Of a DNA stretch of 11,411 nt, positions 1-6,354 are shown piece after piece. The notes below the pieces were generated by a model. The model saw nothing but the letters and a program-made list of their open reading frames with translations. It was not told the DNA's origin and made no database searches. Position 1 is the stretch's first letter, and every line of letters starts with the position of its first letter. The stretch lies in the NCBI GenBank assembly GCA_038747915.1, contig JBCDJJ010000098.1:1-11411 (forward strand), written 5' to 3'. A program made the position numbers and the translations under genes. The DNA comes from JBCDAP01 sp038747915. Its GTDB lineage: Bacteria > Planctomycetota > Phycisphaerae > Phycisphaerales > UBA1924.

Positions 1-1
1 C

Positions 2-1846
2 GGCGGGCTGATCAAGGCGGACTCGGGGGAGATCGCGATCGCCAAGGGCCGGCGGGTGGGCTACCTCACGCAGGATCCGGACCTCGATCCGAAGGAAACA
101 CTCCGCTCCGAGGCCGAGCGGGCGTTTGCTGAGCTGCACCGACTCCATCAGCAGCTGGACCAGGTCTTCGAGGCGATGGCCGAGGCCGATGGCGACGAGC
201 TCGAGAAGCTCATGAAGAAGCAGTCCCGGCTCGAGGAGCAGGTGGAGGCCGCGGGCGGGTACGCGATCGACCACAAGATCGACGCGGTGCTGCACGGGCT
301 TGGGTTTACCGATGGCCAGTTCGCGGTGGCGGTGGAGCAACTCTCGGGCGGGCAGAAGGCGCGGCTCGCGCTCGCGAAGCTGCTGCTCGAAGGCCCGGAT
401 GTGCTGCTGCTCGACGAGCCGACGAACCATCTGGATCTCGATGGCCGCCTGTGGCTCGAGGGGTTCCTGCGCGACGAGTACCAGGGCGCGGTGCTGGTGA
501 TCTCGCACGACCGGTACCTGCTCGACCACGTCGTCACGCGGATCGTGGAGGTGGAGCACGGCCGCACGATCGATTACCCGGGCAACTACGCCAAGTTCCG
601 TAAGCTGCGCGTGGAGCGGCGTGAGAATCAGCTGCGCGCGTGGGAGAGTCAGCAGGCCAAGTTCAAGCAGACCGAGGCCTTCATCCGCAAGTACAAGGAG
701 GGCCAGCGGGCCAAGCAGGCGCGCGGCCGGCAGTCGGTGCTCGATCGCCAGAAGGAGGGCGCGCTCGAGAAGCCGGTCGAGCTCGAGAGCTTCAACCTCA
801 AGTTCGCCAAGCCCGATCGCTCGGGCGACCGCGTGGTGACCGCGCGGAGCTTGTGCAAGCAGTACCCGCTCGACGACGGCGGCGCGAAGGTGCTGTTCAA
901 CGGGCTCGATGTCTCGATCAGCCGCGGCGAGCGCTGGGGTATCATCGGGCCGAACGGGGCCGGCAAGTCCACGCTGGTGCGCACACTCCTCGGCGAGCAG
1001 GATGCCGACTCGGGCACGGTGAAGATCGGGTCGAACGTGATGGTGGGCTACTTCCGTCAGCTTCCCACGGAAGACGATGCCGACCTGCCGGTGTACCGGG
1101 CGTTGCAGCGGGCGATCGTGAAGGAAAACCCCGACTCCGAAGTCAGCGAGCAGCAGGCGCGCAACCTCGCGGGCGCGTTCCTGTTCTCGGGCGCCGAGCA
1201 AGAGAAGGAGATGCGCGTGCTCTCCGGCGGCGAGCGGGCGCGCGTGCGGCTCGCGGCGCTCCTCGCGAGCGCGAAGAACCTGATCGTGCTCGACGAGCCG
1301 ACGAACCACCTCGACATCGAAGGGGCCGAGCGACTGGAAGACGCGCTGCGGCCCGACTCGGGGTACGAGGAGACGATCATCCTGATCAGCCACGACCGCG
1401 CGATGATCGACGCGGTATGCGACCACCTCATCGTGCTCGACGCGACCGGCGGGGCAGAGATCTTCGACGGCAACTACACCGCGTGGCACGAGCGAGAAAC
1501 CACGAAAGCCGCCAAGCAGGCCGAGCAGCAGGCCGCGGCCAAGGCCCACGCCGAGCGCGAAGAGAAGAAACGCCGCGCCGCAGCGGACAAACAGTCGCAC
1601 CAGAAGAAAACCCAGAAGTCCACTGCGCAGAGCGCCAACGGCTTCACAACGATGAGCACCTCGAAGATCGAGTCACGCATCGAGGAGATCCAGACACGCA
1701 TCGCCGCGATCGATCAGGAACTGGGCGACCCCGACGTGTGGAGCAACCCAAAGAAGTGCGACAAGTTGGGCCGCGAGCGGACGAAGCTGAGCGAGGAACT
1801 CGAGCCGCTCGAGTTTGAGTGGCTGGCGCGTGCAGACGAGGGCTGA
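2..1846 (+). CDS. ABC-F family ATPase, Uup/ABCF3-like (5' end missing)
   Basis: This is a soluble twin-ATPase protein of the ABC-F class, which acts on ribosomes or on DNA intermediates rather than in transport. The frame is open from base 2 and gives 614 visible residues. Only the start and the first Walker A motif, expected just left of the window, are missing. Seen in order: first signature LSGGQ (about 341-355), Walker B LLLDEP followed by TNHLD (about 401-430), H-loop SHDR (about 497-514), a basic helical linker rich in Arg, Gln and Lys (about 590-770), second Walker A GPNGAGKST (947-973), LSGGE (about 1219), Walker B IVLDEPTNHLD (about 1283-1315) and SHDR (about 1387-1398). A Lys/Ala/Glu-rich tail then leads into a C-terminal coiled-coil hairpin (about 1652-1843), as in Uup and some ABCF3 proteins. 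Both catalytic glutamates are present. The family is certain. Whether it acts like Uup, EttA or another paralogue is not resolved. Confidence 0.93.
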   Translation, partial: GGLIKADSGEIAIAKGRRVGYLTQDPDLDPKETLRSEAERAFAELHRLHQQLDQVFEAMAEADGDELEKLMKKQSRLEEQVEAAGGYAIDHKIDAVLHGLGFTDGQFAVAVEQLSGGQKARLALAKLLLEGPDVLLLDEPTNHLDLDGRLWLEGFLRDEYQGAVLVISHDRYLLDHVVTRIVEVEHGRTIDYPGNYAKFRKLRVERRENQLRAWESQQAKFKQTEAFIRKYKEGQRAKQARGRQSVLDRQKEGALEKPVELESFNLKFAKPDRSGDRVVTARSLCKQYPLDDGGAKVLFNGLDVSISRGERWGIIGPNGAGKSTLVRTLLGEQDADSGTVKIGSNVMVGYFRQLPTEDDADLPVYRALQRAIVKENPDSEVSEQQARNLAGAFLFSGAEQEKEMRVLSGGERARVRLAALLASAKNLIVLDEPTNHLDIEGAERLEDALRPDSGYEETIILISHDRAMIDAVCDHLIVLDATGGAEIFDGNYTAWHERETTKAAKQAEQQAAAKAHAEREEKKRRAAADKQSHQKKTQKSTAQSANGFTTMSTSKIESRIEEIQTRIAAIDQELGDPDVWSNPKKCDKLGRERTKLSEELEPLEFEWLARADEG

Positions 1847-1878
1847 GGCTCGCGCGATGGCGCGGTGTGAATCGCACA

Positions 1879-1954
1879 GGTGCCACTGGCGGAGTGCCCA
1901 CCAGTGCGAACACCGAAGCCTTTGAACACTGGCGGACCAGCCGCCGGCTGCACC
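1879..1954. repeat. Degenerate double-hairpin palindromic repeat between convergent genes
   Basis: The ends are complementary, GGTGC at 1879-1883 and GCACC at 1950-1954. Comparing the first 14 bases with the reverse complement of the last 14 gives 11 matches. The 9-mer CACTGGCGG occurs twice (1884-1892 and 1927-1935). The first copy can pair as CACTGG/CCAGTG (1884-1889 with 1901-1906). The second pairs as GGCGG/CCGCC (1931-1935 with 1941-1945) around a 5-base loop. The two hairpins are separated by about 20 bases. The element sits between the stops of the ABC-F and pseudopilin genes, where it could act as a bidirectional transcription end or mRNA stabiliser. It resembles GCCACTGG-type repeats I recall from planctomycete genomes, but that resemblance is unverified. 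Confidence 0.55.
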
Positions 1955-1963
1955 CAAGTGGTG

Positions 1964-2980
1964 TCAGTCACCCACGACAAACGGGGCGTTAATCCACCCG
2001 TAGAGCGGCGGCGGCGGATCGCCACCGGTGTTGTAGTACTTGCGGTAGCCCTCGCGCGAGCGGAGCCACCCGCGGGCACCCGCGTTGATAAACAGGTCGT
2101 TCGCCTGTGGATCGAGCGCGTTCTCCTGGACATCGAACCCCTCGGGACCGGTGTACGGCGTGTACGCCTCGATCGTGGTGTCGAGGTACGCGATGTAGCC
2201 CGCGCCCTCGTGGCGCCGGTCGATCTGATCGCGGTTGCCCCACCGGCCGTCGGGGATGCGTGTGTTAAAGAGATCGTTCGACTCTTCCACCCAGATGGGC
2301 ACATCGCGGAGCAGGTCGAGCTGATCGACCGCGGGAGTCGTGGATGTGTCGAGGCGGGCAGTATCGACATCCGCGAACGGCTTGTCGATGCCGTCCTTCA
2401 CGAAGCCGGACTGCCACTTGGTGGTGAGCTTGATGCCGTTGACGTGCTCGTTGGGTGTGTAGTCGAAGCCAAGCGGGTTGCCATCGATGCCGACGCGGTC
2501 GTTCTCGGGGCACTCGAGCTGCTCGAGCTGCGCACGCAGCTGGGGCTGCACCGCGAGCCAGTTCTGGTTGTCTTCATCGAGCACGGAGTCCGGCTCGACG
2601 CCCTCGGCCTCGCCGTCGAAGTCGATGCGCAGCAGCGGGTCGATCACCTCGTTGATGTACGGGACGAGCAACCCCACGTACCGCCCGTCGCGGAGCGGCT
2701 CGAACGACCAGAAAGGCTCGTTGTCGAGGAACTCTTCGAGTGCATCCTCTTGCGCGGTCTGGAACCAGAACTGCGGCGGCACGGTGTCGTCGCGGTAGTC
2801 CGTGGCGTAGACCACGTAGGCGATGGCCACCTGGCGGATGTTGCTCTGGCACCCCGTCCGCTCGGCCGCCCGCCGGGCCGCAGCGAGCGTCGGGAAGAGC
2901 AGCCCGAGCAGGATCGCGATCACCGCGACCACCACCAGGAGTTCAATCAGCGTGAACGCTGTGGGGCGGGCGGGTCGCAT
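1964..2980 (-). CDS. Type II secretion/pilin-like pseudopilin with H-X9-DG-type C-terminus
   Basis: This is a 338-residue exported filament-type protein of a family greatly expanded in planctomycetes. The short basic leader ends at Ala8, followed by FTLIELLVVV. This is a classical prepilin peptidase site with Glu at position +5 of the mature protein (Glu13), and the first hydrophobic helix spans about residues 9-33. Cys44 (in GCQSNIRQ) and Cys157 (in LECPEND) match the cysteine pair usual in these proteins. Near the C-terminus RHEGAGYIAYLD (His257 to Asp267) fits the H-X9-DG motif, except that Thr replaces the final Gly. A Shine-Dalgarno GGAGAG lies 7 bases before the ATG. The gene lies 110 bases after pirin on the same strand and converges with the ABC-F gene. 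Leader processing depends on a prepilin peptidase not present in this window. The substrate or assembly role is unknown. The -1 residue is Ala rather than the more usual Gly. Confidence 0.88.
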   Translation of the reverse strand: MRPARPTAFTLIELLVVVAVIAILLGLLFPTLAAARRAAERTGCQSNIRQVAIAYVVYATDYRDDTVPPQFWFQTAQEDALEEFLDNEPFWSFEPLRDGRYVGLLVPYINEVIDPLLRIDFDGEAEGVEPDSVLDEDNQNWLAVQPQLRAQLEQLECPENDRVGIDGNPLGFDYTPNEHVNGIKLTTKWQSGFVKDGIDKPFADVDTARLDTSTTPAVDQLDLLRDVPIWVEESNDLFNTRIPDGRWGNRDQIDRRHEGAGYIAYLDTTIEAYTPYTGPEGFDVQENALDPQANDLFINAGARGWLRSREGYRKYYNTGGDPPPPLYGWINAPFVVGD

Positions 2981-2987
2981 CGGGTCA

Positions 2988-2993
2988 CTCTCC
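2988..2993 (-). promoter_or_regulatory. Shine-Dalgarno site of the pseudopilin gene
   Basis: GGAGAG on the minus strand lies 7 bases before the ATG at 2980. It supports that start, which also places the prepilin leader at the usual short length. Confidence 0.75.
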
Positions 2994-2999
2994 GTTCAT

Positions 3000-3032
3000 G
3001 GAAACGCGGCGGATCAACCGCCGCGGGGTTCC
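3000..3032 (-). terminator. Strong hairpin between pirin and pseudopilin, possible terminator
   Basis: CGCGGCGG (3005-3012) pairs perfectly with CCGCCGCG (3018-3025) around a 5-base loop. An outer GGAA/TTCC pairing (3000-3003 with 3029-3032) lies beyond a small internal loop. Read in the direction of the minus-strand genes, the inner stem is followed by TTT only, a weak U-tract. It could end the pirin transcript, or form a leader hairpin just before the pseudopilin ribosome site. Confidence 0.4.
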
Positions 3033-3052
3033 TTCATCGACCGCTTGGTGGG

Positions 3053-3070
3053 TACCGCGCCAGCGCGGTA
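3053..3070. repeat. Perfect 8-bp inverted repeat downstream of pirin
   Basis: TACCGCGC at 3053-3060 and its exact reverse complement at 3063-3070 are separated by CA. As RNA it would fold as a 7-bp stem with a 4-base loop. It starts 21 bases past the pirin stop and has no T-run, so it may be a 3'-end stabilising hairpin acting together with the hairpin at 3000-3032. Confidence 0.4.
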
Positions 3071-3090
3071 TCGGATGCGGATGGGCCTGT

Positions 3091-3855
3091 TTAGCCCGCG
3101 ATCGAGAAGACGAGCACCTCTCCTTCACCACTGAGGGTGATGGATTGTTCGGCGCTCGCGGACTCCGATTCCAGCCCTGCGCCATCGCCTTCTGCAAGTT
3201 CGACCGCGTCTGCACCACCAAGGTGCGCAGTAACCGAGCCGCTCACGACCTGGATCCACACGCGTCGATCCCCGCCACGAGGGATGTCTACGCGGGTTGA
3301 GCCGTCGAGGGAAAGTGCTGAGATGTCCGCGTCGCGGTGGATGGCCAGGGATCCATCGCGGCCATCGCCGCTCACGATCAACTGGAGTGAGTTGGGGGTC
3401 CGCGCGGGTGCGAACTCACGCGAGTCGTGGCTCGGCTCGTGATCGGTGCGGTCGGGCTCGATCCAGATCTGGAGGAAGCGGACCGGCTGATGGGCGTTCG
3501 GATTGAACTCGGAGTGCTCGATCCCCGTGCCCGCGGACATGACCTGCACCCCGCCGGGCCCGATGATCGAGCCGTGACCCGCGGAATCCTGGTGCTCCAG
3601 ATGACCGGACACGACGTAGGAGATGATCTCCATGTCGCGGTGGGGATGGGTACCGAAACCCGCACCGGGCGCCACGCGGTCGTCGTTCATCACGCGGAGC
3701 GGGCCGAAGGCGCGCCAAACAGGATCGCGGTACCGGCCGAACGAGAAGGTGTGGCGGGAATCGAGCCATCCGATGTCGGTCGAGCCGCGCTCGGCGGCTT
3801 TGCGAACGAGGAGGCCGGTCTGGGCGGGGCCAGAGGTGGTGGGGGGCGTGGTCAT
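3091..3855 (-). CDS. Pirin family protein (YhhW-like bicupin)
   Basis: This is a cytoplasmic double-cupin protein. E. coli YhhW and some other bacterial pirins show quercetin 2,3-dioxygenase activity, while others act as redox-sensitive regulators, so the physiological substrate is open. The 254 residues are slightly more than the 231 of YhhW. The iron ligands are visible in the first cupin as His70 and His72 (THPHRDME), His114 and Glu116 (GIEHSEFN). Their spacing is identical to that of YhhW His57, His59, His101 and Glu103. The conserved N-terminal stretch WLDSRHTFSFG (residues 30-40) is also present. The C-terminal cupin (about 160-254) lacks an obvious metal site, as is normal. AAAGGAG lies 6 bases before the ATG. 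It follows the S49 peptidase gene on the same strand after 123 bases that include a perfect palindrome, so it probably has its own regulated promoter. Confidence 0.93.
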   Translation of the reverse strand: MTTPPTTSGPAQTGLLVRKAAERGSTDIGWLDSRHTFSFGRYRDPVWRAFGPLRVMNDDRVAPGAGFGTHPHRDMEIISYVVSGHLEHQDSAGHGSIIGPGGVQVMSAGTGIEHSEFNPNAHQPVRFLQIWIEPDRTDHEPSHDSREFAPARTPNSLQLIVSGDGRDGSLAIHRDADISALSLDGSTRVDIPRGGDRRVWIQVVSGSVTAHLGGADAVELAEGDGAGLESESASAEQSITLSGEGEVLVFSIAG

Positions 3856-3897
3856 GGGTGTCTCCTTTCGCGTGGGTAAAGTCCGCGATCGGAGAAC

Positions 3898-3913
3898 ATC
3901 TGTTGCAACAGAT
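3898..3913. promoter_or_regulatory. Perfect 16-bp palindrome, probable operator of pirin
   Basis: ATCTGTTGCAACAGAT is its own reverse complement. It is centred about 50 bases before the pirin start, in the only AT-rich stretch of the window. The length and two-fold symmetry fit a dimeric regulator of the MarR, TetR or similar type. Pirin genes are often controlled by redox- or aromatic-sensing regulators, but none is encoded here. A second, smaller inverted repeat, TCGTT-AG-AACGA, follows at 3918-3929. Confidence 0.55.
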
Positions 3914-3917
3914 TTAT

Positions 3918-3929
3918 TCGTTAGAACGA
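3918..3929. promoter_or_regulatory. Short inverted repeat next to the pirin palindrome
   Basis: TCGTT and AACGA flank a 2-base centre, a perfect 5-bp-arm inverted repeat four bases beyond the 16-bp palindrome. It could be a second, weaker regulator site or part of the promoter. No good -35/-10 pair can be assigned with confidence. Confidence 0.3.
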
Positions 3930-3978
3930 TCTATCCGATGAATTGAGCCCGTGTGGGCGAGAAACCCCATCTGGGCGC

Positions 3979-5766
3979 TCACCGGACGATCAGTGCCCGC
4001 GGGGAGACCAGCACCACCGGGTGGTCGCGGAGCAGCATGAGGGCCTCGAGGTGGGCCGAGACCGCGTCCCACCGGTGATCGCCGAAGGCGGCCCGGCCGA
4101 GCTCGGTCGCTGCAGCCTGGCGGAACGCGTCGCCCGAATGCACACCACCGAACGACTCCTCGAGCAGCTCGGCAAAGGTCGGCGGCTCGGGGTAGTGCCG
4201 CACATCGAAGGTGCCGGGTTCGAGACCGATCTCATCAGCGAGCGCACCGACCGCATCGCGGAGCGAGCCGAGGCCATCGGCCATGTTCCGCTCGACCGCG
4301 GCCTCGCCCGCGAAGAGTCGGCCCTCCGCGGTCTCATCGAGGTCGATGCCCTCGCGGGCCCCGACGACGCGTTCGGTGAAGAGGTCGTACACGTCCTGCA
4401 TGCGGTCGCGGATGAGATCGAGGTCGTCGTCGCTCCACTGCGTCGAACCCAAGAGGTCGGCACGAGGGCCACGAGCACGACCCACGACATGCATGTTGAG
4501 CTTGCCCAGCATCTCCTCGGCGGCGAGCTTGCCGGCGACCACGCCGATCGAGCCGACGATCGACGCGTCGTTGACCCAGAGCTGCTCGGTGCCGCACGCG
4601 ATGTAATACCCCCCGGACGCGGCCATATCGCCGACCGAACCGTACACGGGCTTGCCCTCGAAGCGGACCTGCTGAAGACCGAGGTAGATGTTCTCCGAGG
4701 CGGTGGCCGATCCACCCGGCGAGTCGATCCGGACGACCACACCCCGGATGAGGTCCTCGCTCGCGATCTCGGCGAGCGCTTTGCGGATCGTGAGTGCGCC
4801 GACGGTGGGCGAGCCGGTCAGACCGCCCGAACTCGAGCGTCCATCCATGATCGGCCCATCGATATGCACGACCGCGATGGTGTCGCGTGTGGGCTCGGGC
4901 CGGCCCTGCTCGCCGAAGACCTGCTGGAGCGTCGCAAAGACCTCGAAAAACGAGGCGTTCTCGAGGTCGACGCCCATCCCGCCTTCGGGGATGACCAACT
5001 CGTCGTCGTACACGAAGTCGTCGCCGTAGACCGCAGCGAGGTGATCGTCGAGGGCCGGTCGATCGAGTTCGCGATCGATCAGGCCGAGCTCCATGCCATC
5101 GGACACAGTTGCGAAGATGAGGTGATCCATCGCCGCGTCGAGCTGCGTGTCGGTCAGCTCGCGGCCCCGGAGCAGCGGCGCACGCAGAGCGGCGTACAGC
5201 TCGTCGAGCAGGCGGGAGATGTTCTCCTCCCACGCCTCGCTCGGCTCGCGGTTGGTGAACGGGTCCGCCGCGCCCTTGTAGTCGCCGATCTGCACGAACT
5301 GCGGCGTCAGACCGAGCCACTCCAGGGCATCGAGCAGGTAGATCTCTTCCGAATAGAGACCGGGCAGCGTGACCGAGCCGCCGGATTGGGCGATGACTTC
5401 GTCGGCGTGGGCGCCGAGGACGAGCTCGATCGGGCCGTAGTTCTCGGTGAACACATGCACCGGCGTGCCGCTCGCCGACGCGGCCTCGATCGCTTGGCCG
5501 AGCTCGAGGGCATCGGAGAGCGAGATCGTCGGCTCGCGGAGGCGCAGCACCACCGCGTCGACCGGCTCGTTGCCGTCGGCGATGCGCTCGAACGTGGCGA
5601 TGTAGTCGGTGAGTGTCGGGTCGGCGGCTTCGAGCAGGAACGCGGCCTGCTCGAGCGGGCGGTCGCCGGGGGCACCCTCGAGCTCGATATAGCCCACCGT
5701 GGCCTGGGCGACAGCACCGCCCGCGATGGATGCGGCCAGACAGACGCTTGCGATCCGCTGATTCAC
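3979..5766 (-). CDS. SppA-like S49 family serine peptidase
   Basis: This is a 595-residue protein with the two tandem S49 domains of the long SppA type, which degrades cleaved signal peptides or other membrane-linked peptides on the periplasmic side. The catalytic dyad matches E. coli SppA. The general-base lysine is Lys164 in the N-terminal domain (QIGDYKGAADPF). The nucleophile is Ser384 in the C-terminal domain (GDMAASGGYYIA). The oxyanion-region motif RIDSPGG (346-352) is also present. The first 20 or so residues form a short hydrophobic stretch ending AVAQA, a likely signal peptidase I site, so this looks secreted rather than anchored by a long helix. The start is GTG. AAGGAG six bases upstream and the position of the signal peptide both support it. 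It lies 84 bases after the metallopeptidase gene on the same strand, possibly in one transcript. The symbol sppA is plausible but not assigned, because several S49 paralogues can coexist. Confidence 0.9.
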   Translation of the reverse strand: MNQRIASVCLAASIAGGAVAQATVGYIELEGAPGDRPLEQAAFLLEAADPTLTDYIATFERIADGNEPVDAVVLRLREPTISLSDALELGQAIEAASASGTPVHVFTENYGPIELVLGAHADEVIAQSGGSVTLPGLYSEEIYLLDALEWLGLTPQFVQIGDYKGAADPFTNREPSEAWEENISRLLDELYAALRAPLLRGRELTDTQLDAAMDHLIFATVSDGMELGLIDRELDRPALDDHLAAVYGDDFVYDDELVIPEGGMGVDLENASFFEVFATLQQVFGEQGRPEPTRDTIAVVHIDGPIMDGRSSSGGLTGSPTVGALTIRKALAEIASEDLIRGVVVRIDSPGGSATASENIYLGLQQVRFEGKPVYGSVGDMAASGGYYIACGTEQLWVNDASIVGSIGVVAGKLAAEEMLGKLNMHVVGRARGPRADLLGSTQWSDDDLDLIRDRMQDVYDLFTERVVGAREGIDLDETAEGRLFAGEAAVERNMADGLGSLRDAVGALADEIGLEPGTFDVRHYPEPPTFAELLEESFGGVHSGDAFRQAAATELGRAAFGDHRWDAVSAHLEALMLLRDHPVVLVSPRALIVR

Positions 5767-5772
5767 CTCGAT

Positions 5773-5778
5773 CTCCTT
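5773..5778 (-). promoter_or_regulatory. Shine-Dalgarno site fixing the GTG start of the S49 peptidase
   Basis: AAGGAG on the minus strand lies 6 bases before the GTG at 5766. It is the best ribosome site in the area and decides for this non-ATG start. Confidence 0.75.
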
Positions 5779-5813
5779 GTGTGGATGCGTGCCGCTCGCG
5801 CGGACTGGGTGTT

Positions 5814-5843
5814 ATTCGACTGAGGTCGCCCGACGTTTCACAA
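5814..5843 (-). promoter_or_regulatory. Weak sigma-70-like promoter candidate before the S49 peptidase
   Basis: On the minus strand, TTGTGA (5838-5843) and TCGAAT (5814-5819) are separated by 18 bases, each matching the consensus at 4 of 6 positions. It lies in the 84-base gap after the metallopeptidase gene. The match is weak, and read-through from upstream is equally possible. Confidence 0.22.
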
Positions 5844-5850
5844 TTCCGGC

Positions 5851-6270
5851 TCAGTCATAGCCAAGACGGGCCAGATCGTCCTCATCGAGGCCAAAATGGT
5901 GGCCGATCTCGTGCAGCAGGGTGATGGCGATCTCGTCGGCGATGTGGTCTTCGGCCTCCGGGTCGGCCCACCCGCCGGCCACCTCGATGATCCCTCTTCG
6001 GAAGAGGTGGATGTGCTCCGGCGGCTCGGCGACCTGCTCGACGCTCCGCTCGGTGAGGGCGGTGCCGGTGTGCAGGCCGCACAGCTCGCGGATCTCGTCG
6101 CGCTCGAGGTCCATCTCGGCCATGAGTTCGGCGGCGAGCTCGTCCTCGGGCTCGTCGTCGACGATCACCGCGACCTCGTCGAGCAGATGCGCGATCGCGG
6201 GCGGCAGGGTCTCGAGCACCTCTTGGAGCAGCGTGTCGAAGCGGTCGCGGTGGAGATCGGTCACGGTCAT
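5851..6270 (-). CDS. Small zincin-like metallopeptidase family protein
   Basis: This is a 139-residue, strongly acidic cytoplasmic protein of the short zincin type (the group often named metallopeptidase family protein, Pfam Zincin_1). The zinc site is HEIGHHFGLDEDDL. His120 and His124 are expected ligands, Glu121 is the catalytic base, and an acidic residue soon after (Asp129, Glu130 or Asp131) may be the third ligand. The segment EHIHLFRRGIIE (85-96) matches the strand before the active helix in this family. Substrates of the family are not known. No good Shine-Dalgarno precedes the ATG, and the next candidate start is a GTG two codons further on, so the exact N-terminus is slightly uncertain. 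It heads the minus-strand block that continues into the S49 peptidase, and diverges from the TPR-YggX gene across 84 bases. Confidence 0.85.
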   Translation of the reverse strand: MTVTDLHRDRFDTLLQEVLETLPPAIAHLLDEVAVIVDDEPEDELAAELMAEMDLERDEIRELCGLHTGTALTERSVEQVAEPPEHIHLFRRGIIEVAGGWADPEAEDHIADEIAITLLHEIGHHFGLDEDDLARLGYD

Positions 6271-6311
6271 CCGCGGATGGTCGCCGGTGGGCGGCTAGGA
6301 TGGCAACCAAA

Positions 6312-6329
6312 GGGGAGGCGCCTCTCCCC
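6312..6329. other. GC-rich stem-loop in the divergent intergenic region
   Basis: GGGGAG (6312-6317) pairs with CTCCCC (6324-6329) around the 6-base loop GCGCCT. It lies between the divergent metallopeptidase and TPR-YggX starts, 11 bases before the Shine-Dalgarno of the latter, so it would be in the 5' leader of that mRNA. A -10-like TAGGAT at 6296-6301 could place the transcript start just before it. Role unknown. Confidence 0.35.
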
Positions 6330-6340
6330 AAGCCCCGGTG

Positions 6341-6347
6341 GAAGAGG
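6341..6347 (+). promoter_or_regulatory. Shine-Dalgarno site fixing the TPR-YggX start
   Basis: GAAGAGG lies 7 bases before the ATG at 6355. The reading frame is open much further upstream, back to 5896, but that part is antisense to the metallopeptidase gene. This site, together with the start of the TPR-like sequence, decides for 6355. Confidence 0.65.
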
Positions 6348-6354
6348 TCCGGTC

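Noticed and set aside
1652..1846. Separate small gene starting at the internal ATG, with some likeness to a release-factor N-terminus
   Set aside because: It is in frame with the ABC-F gene and fits the C-terminal coiled-coil domain of Uup-type proteins. No stop separates it.
1880..3094. Open frame of 404 codons on the plus strand
   Set aside because: It is antisense to the pseudopilin gene, whose prepilin motif and ribosome site are clear.
3947..3958. GCCC/GGGC mini-hairpin after the S49 stop as terminator
   Set aside because: The stem is only 4 bp and has no T-run behind it.
3943..5823. Open frame of 626 codons on the plus strand
   Set aside because: It mirrors the S49 peptidase, which has the full catalytic dyad and a signal peptide. 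The antisense frame shows no domain.
5896..6354. Upstream extension of the TPR-YggX frame
   Set aside because: It is antisense to the metallopeptidase with its HEIGHH motif. The ribosome site at 6341-6347 and the start of the TPR-like part point to 6355.
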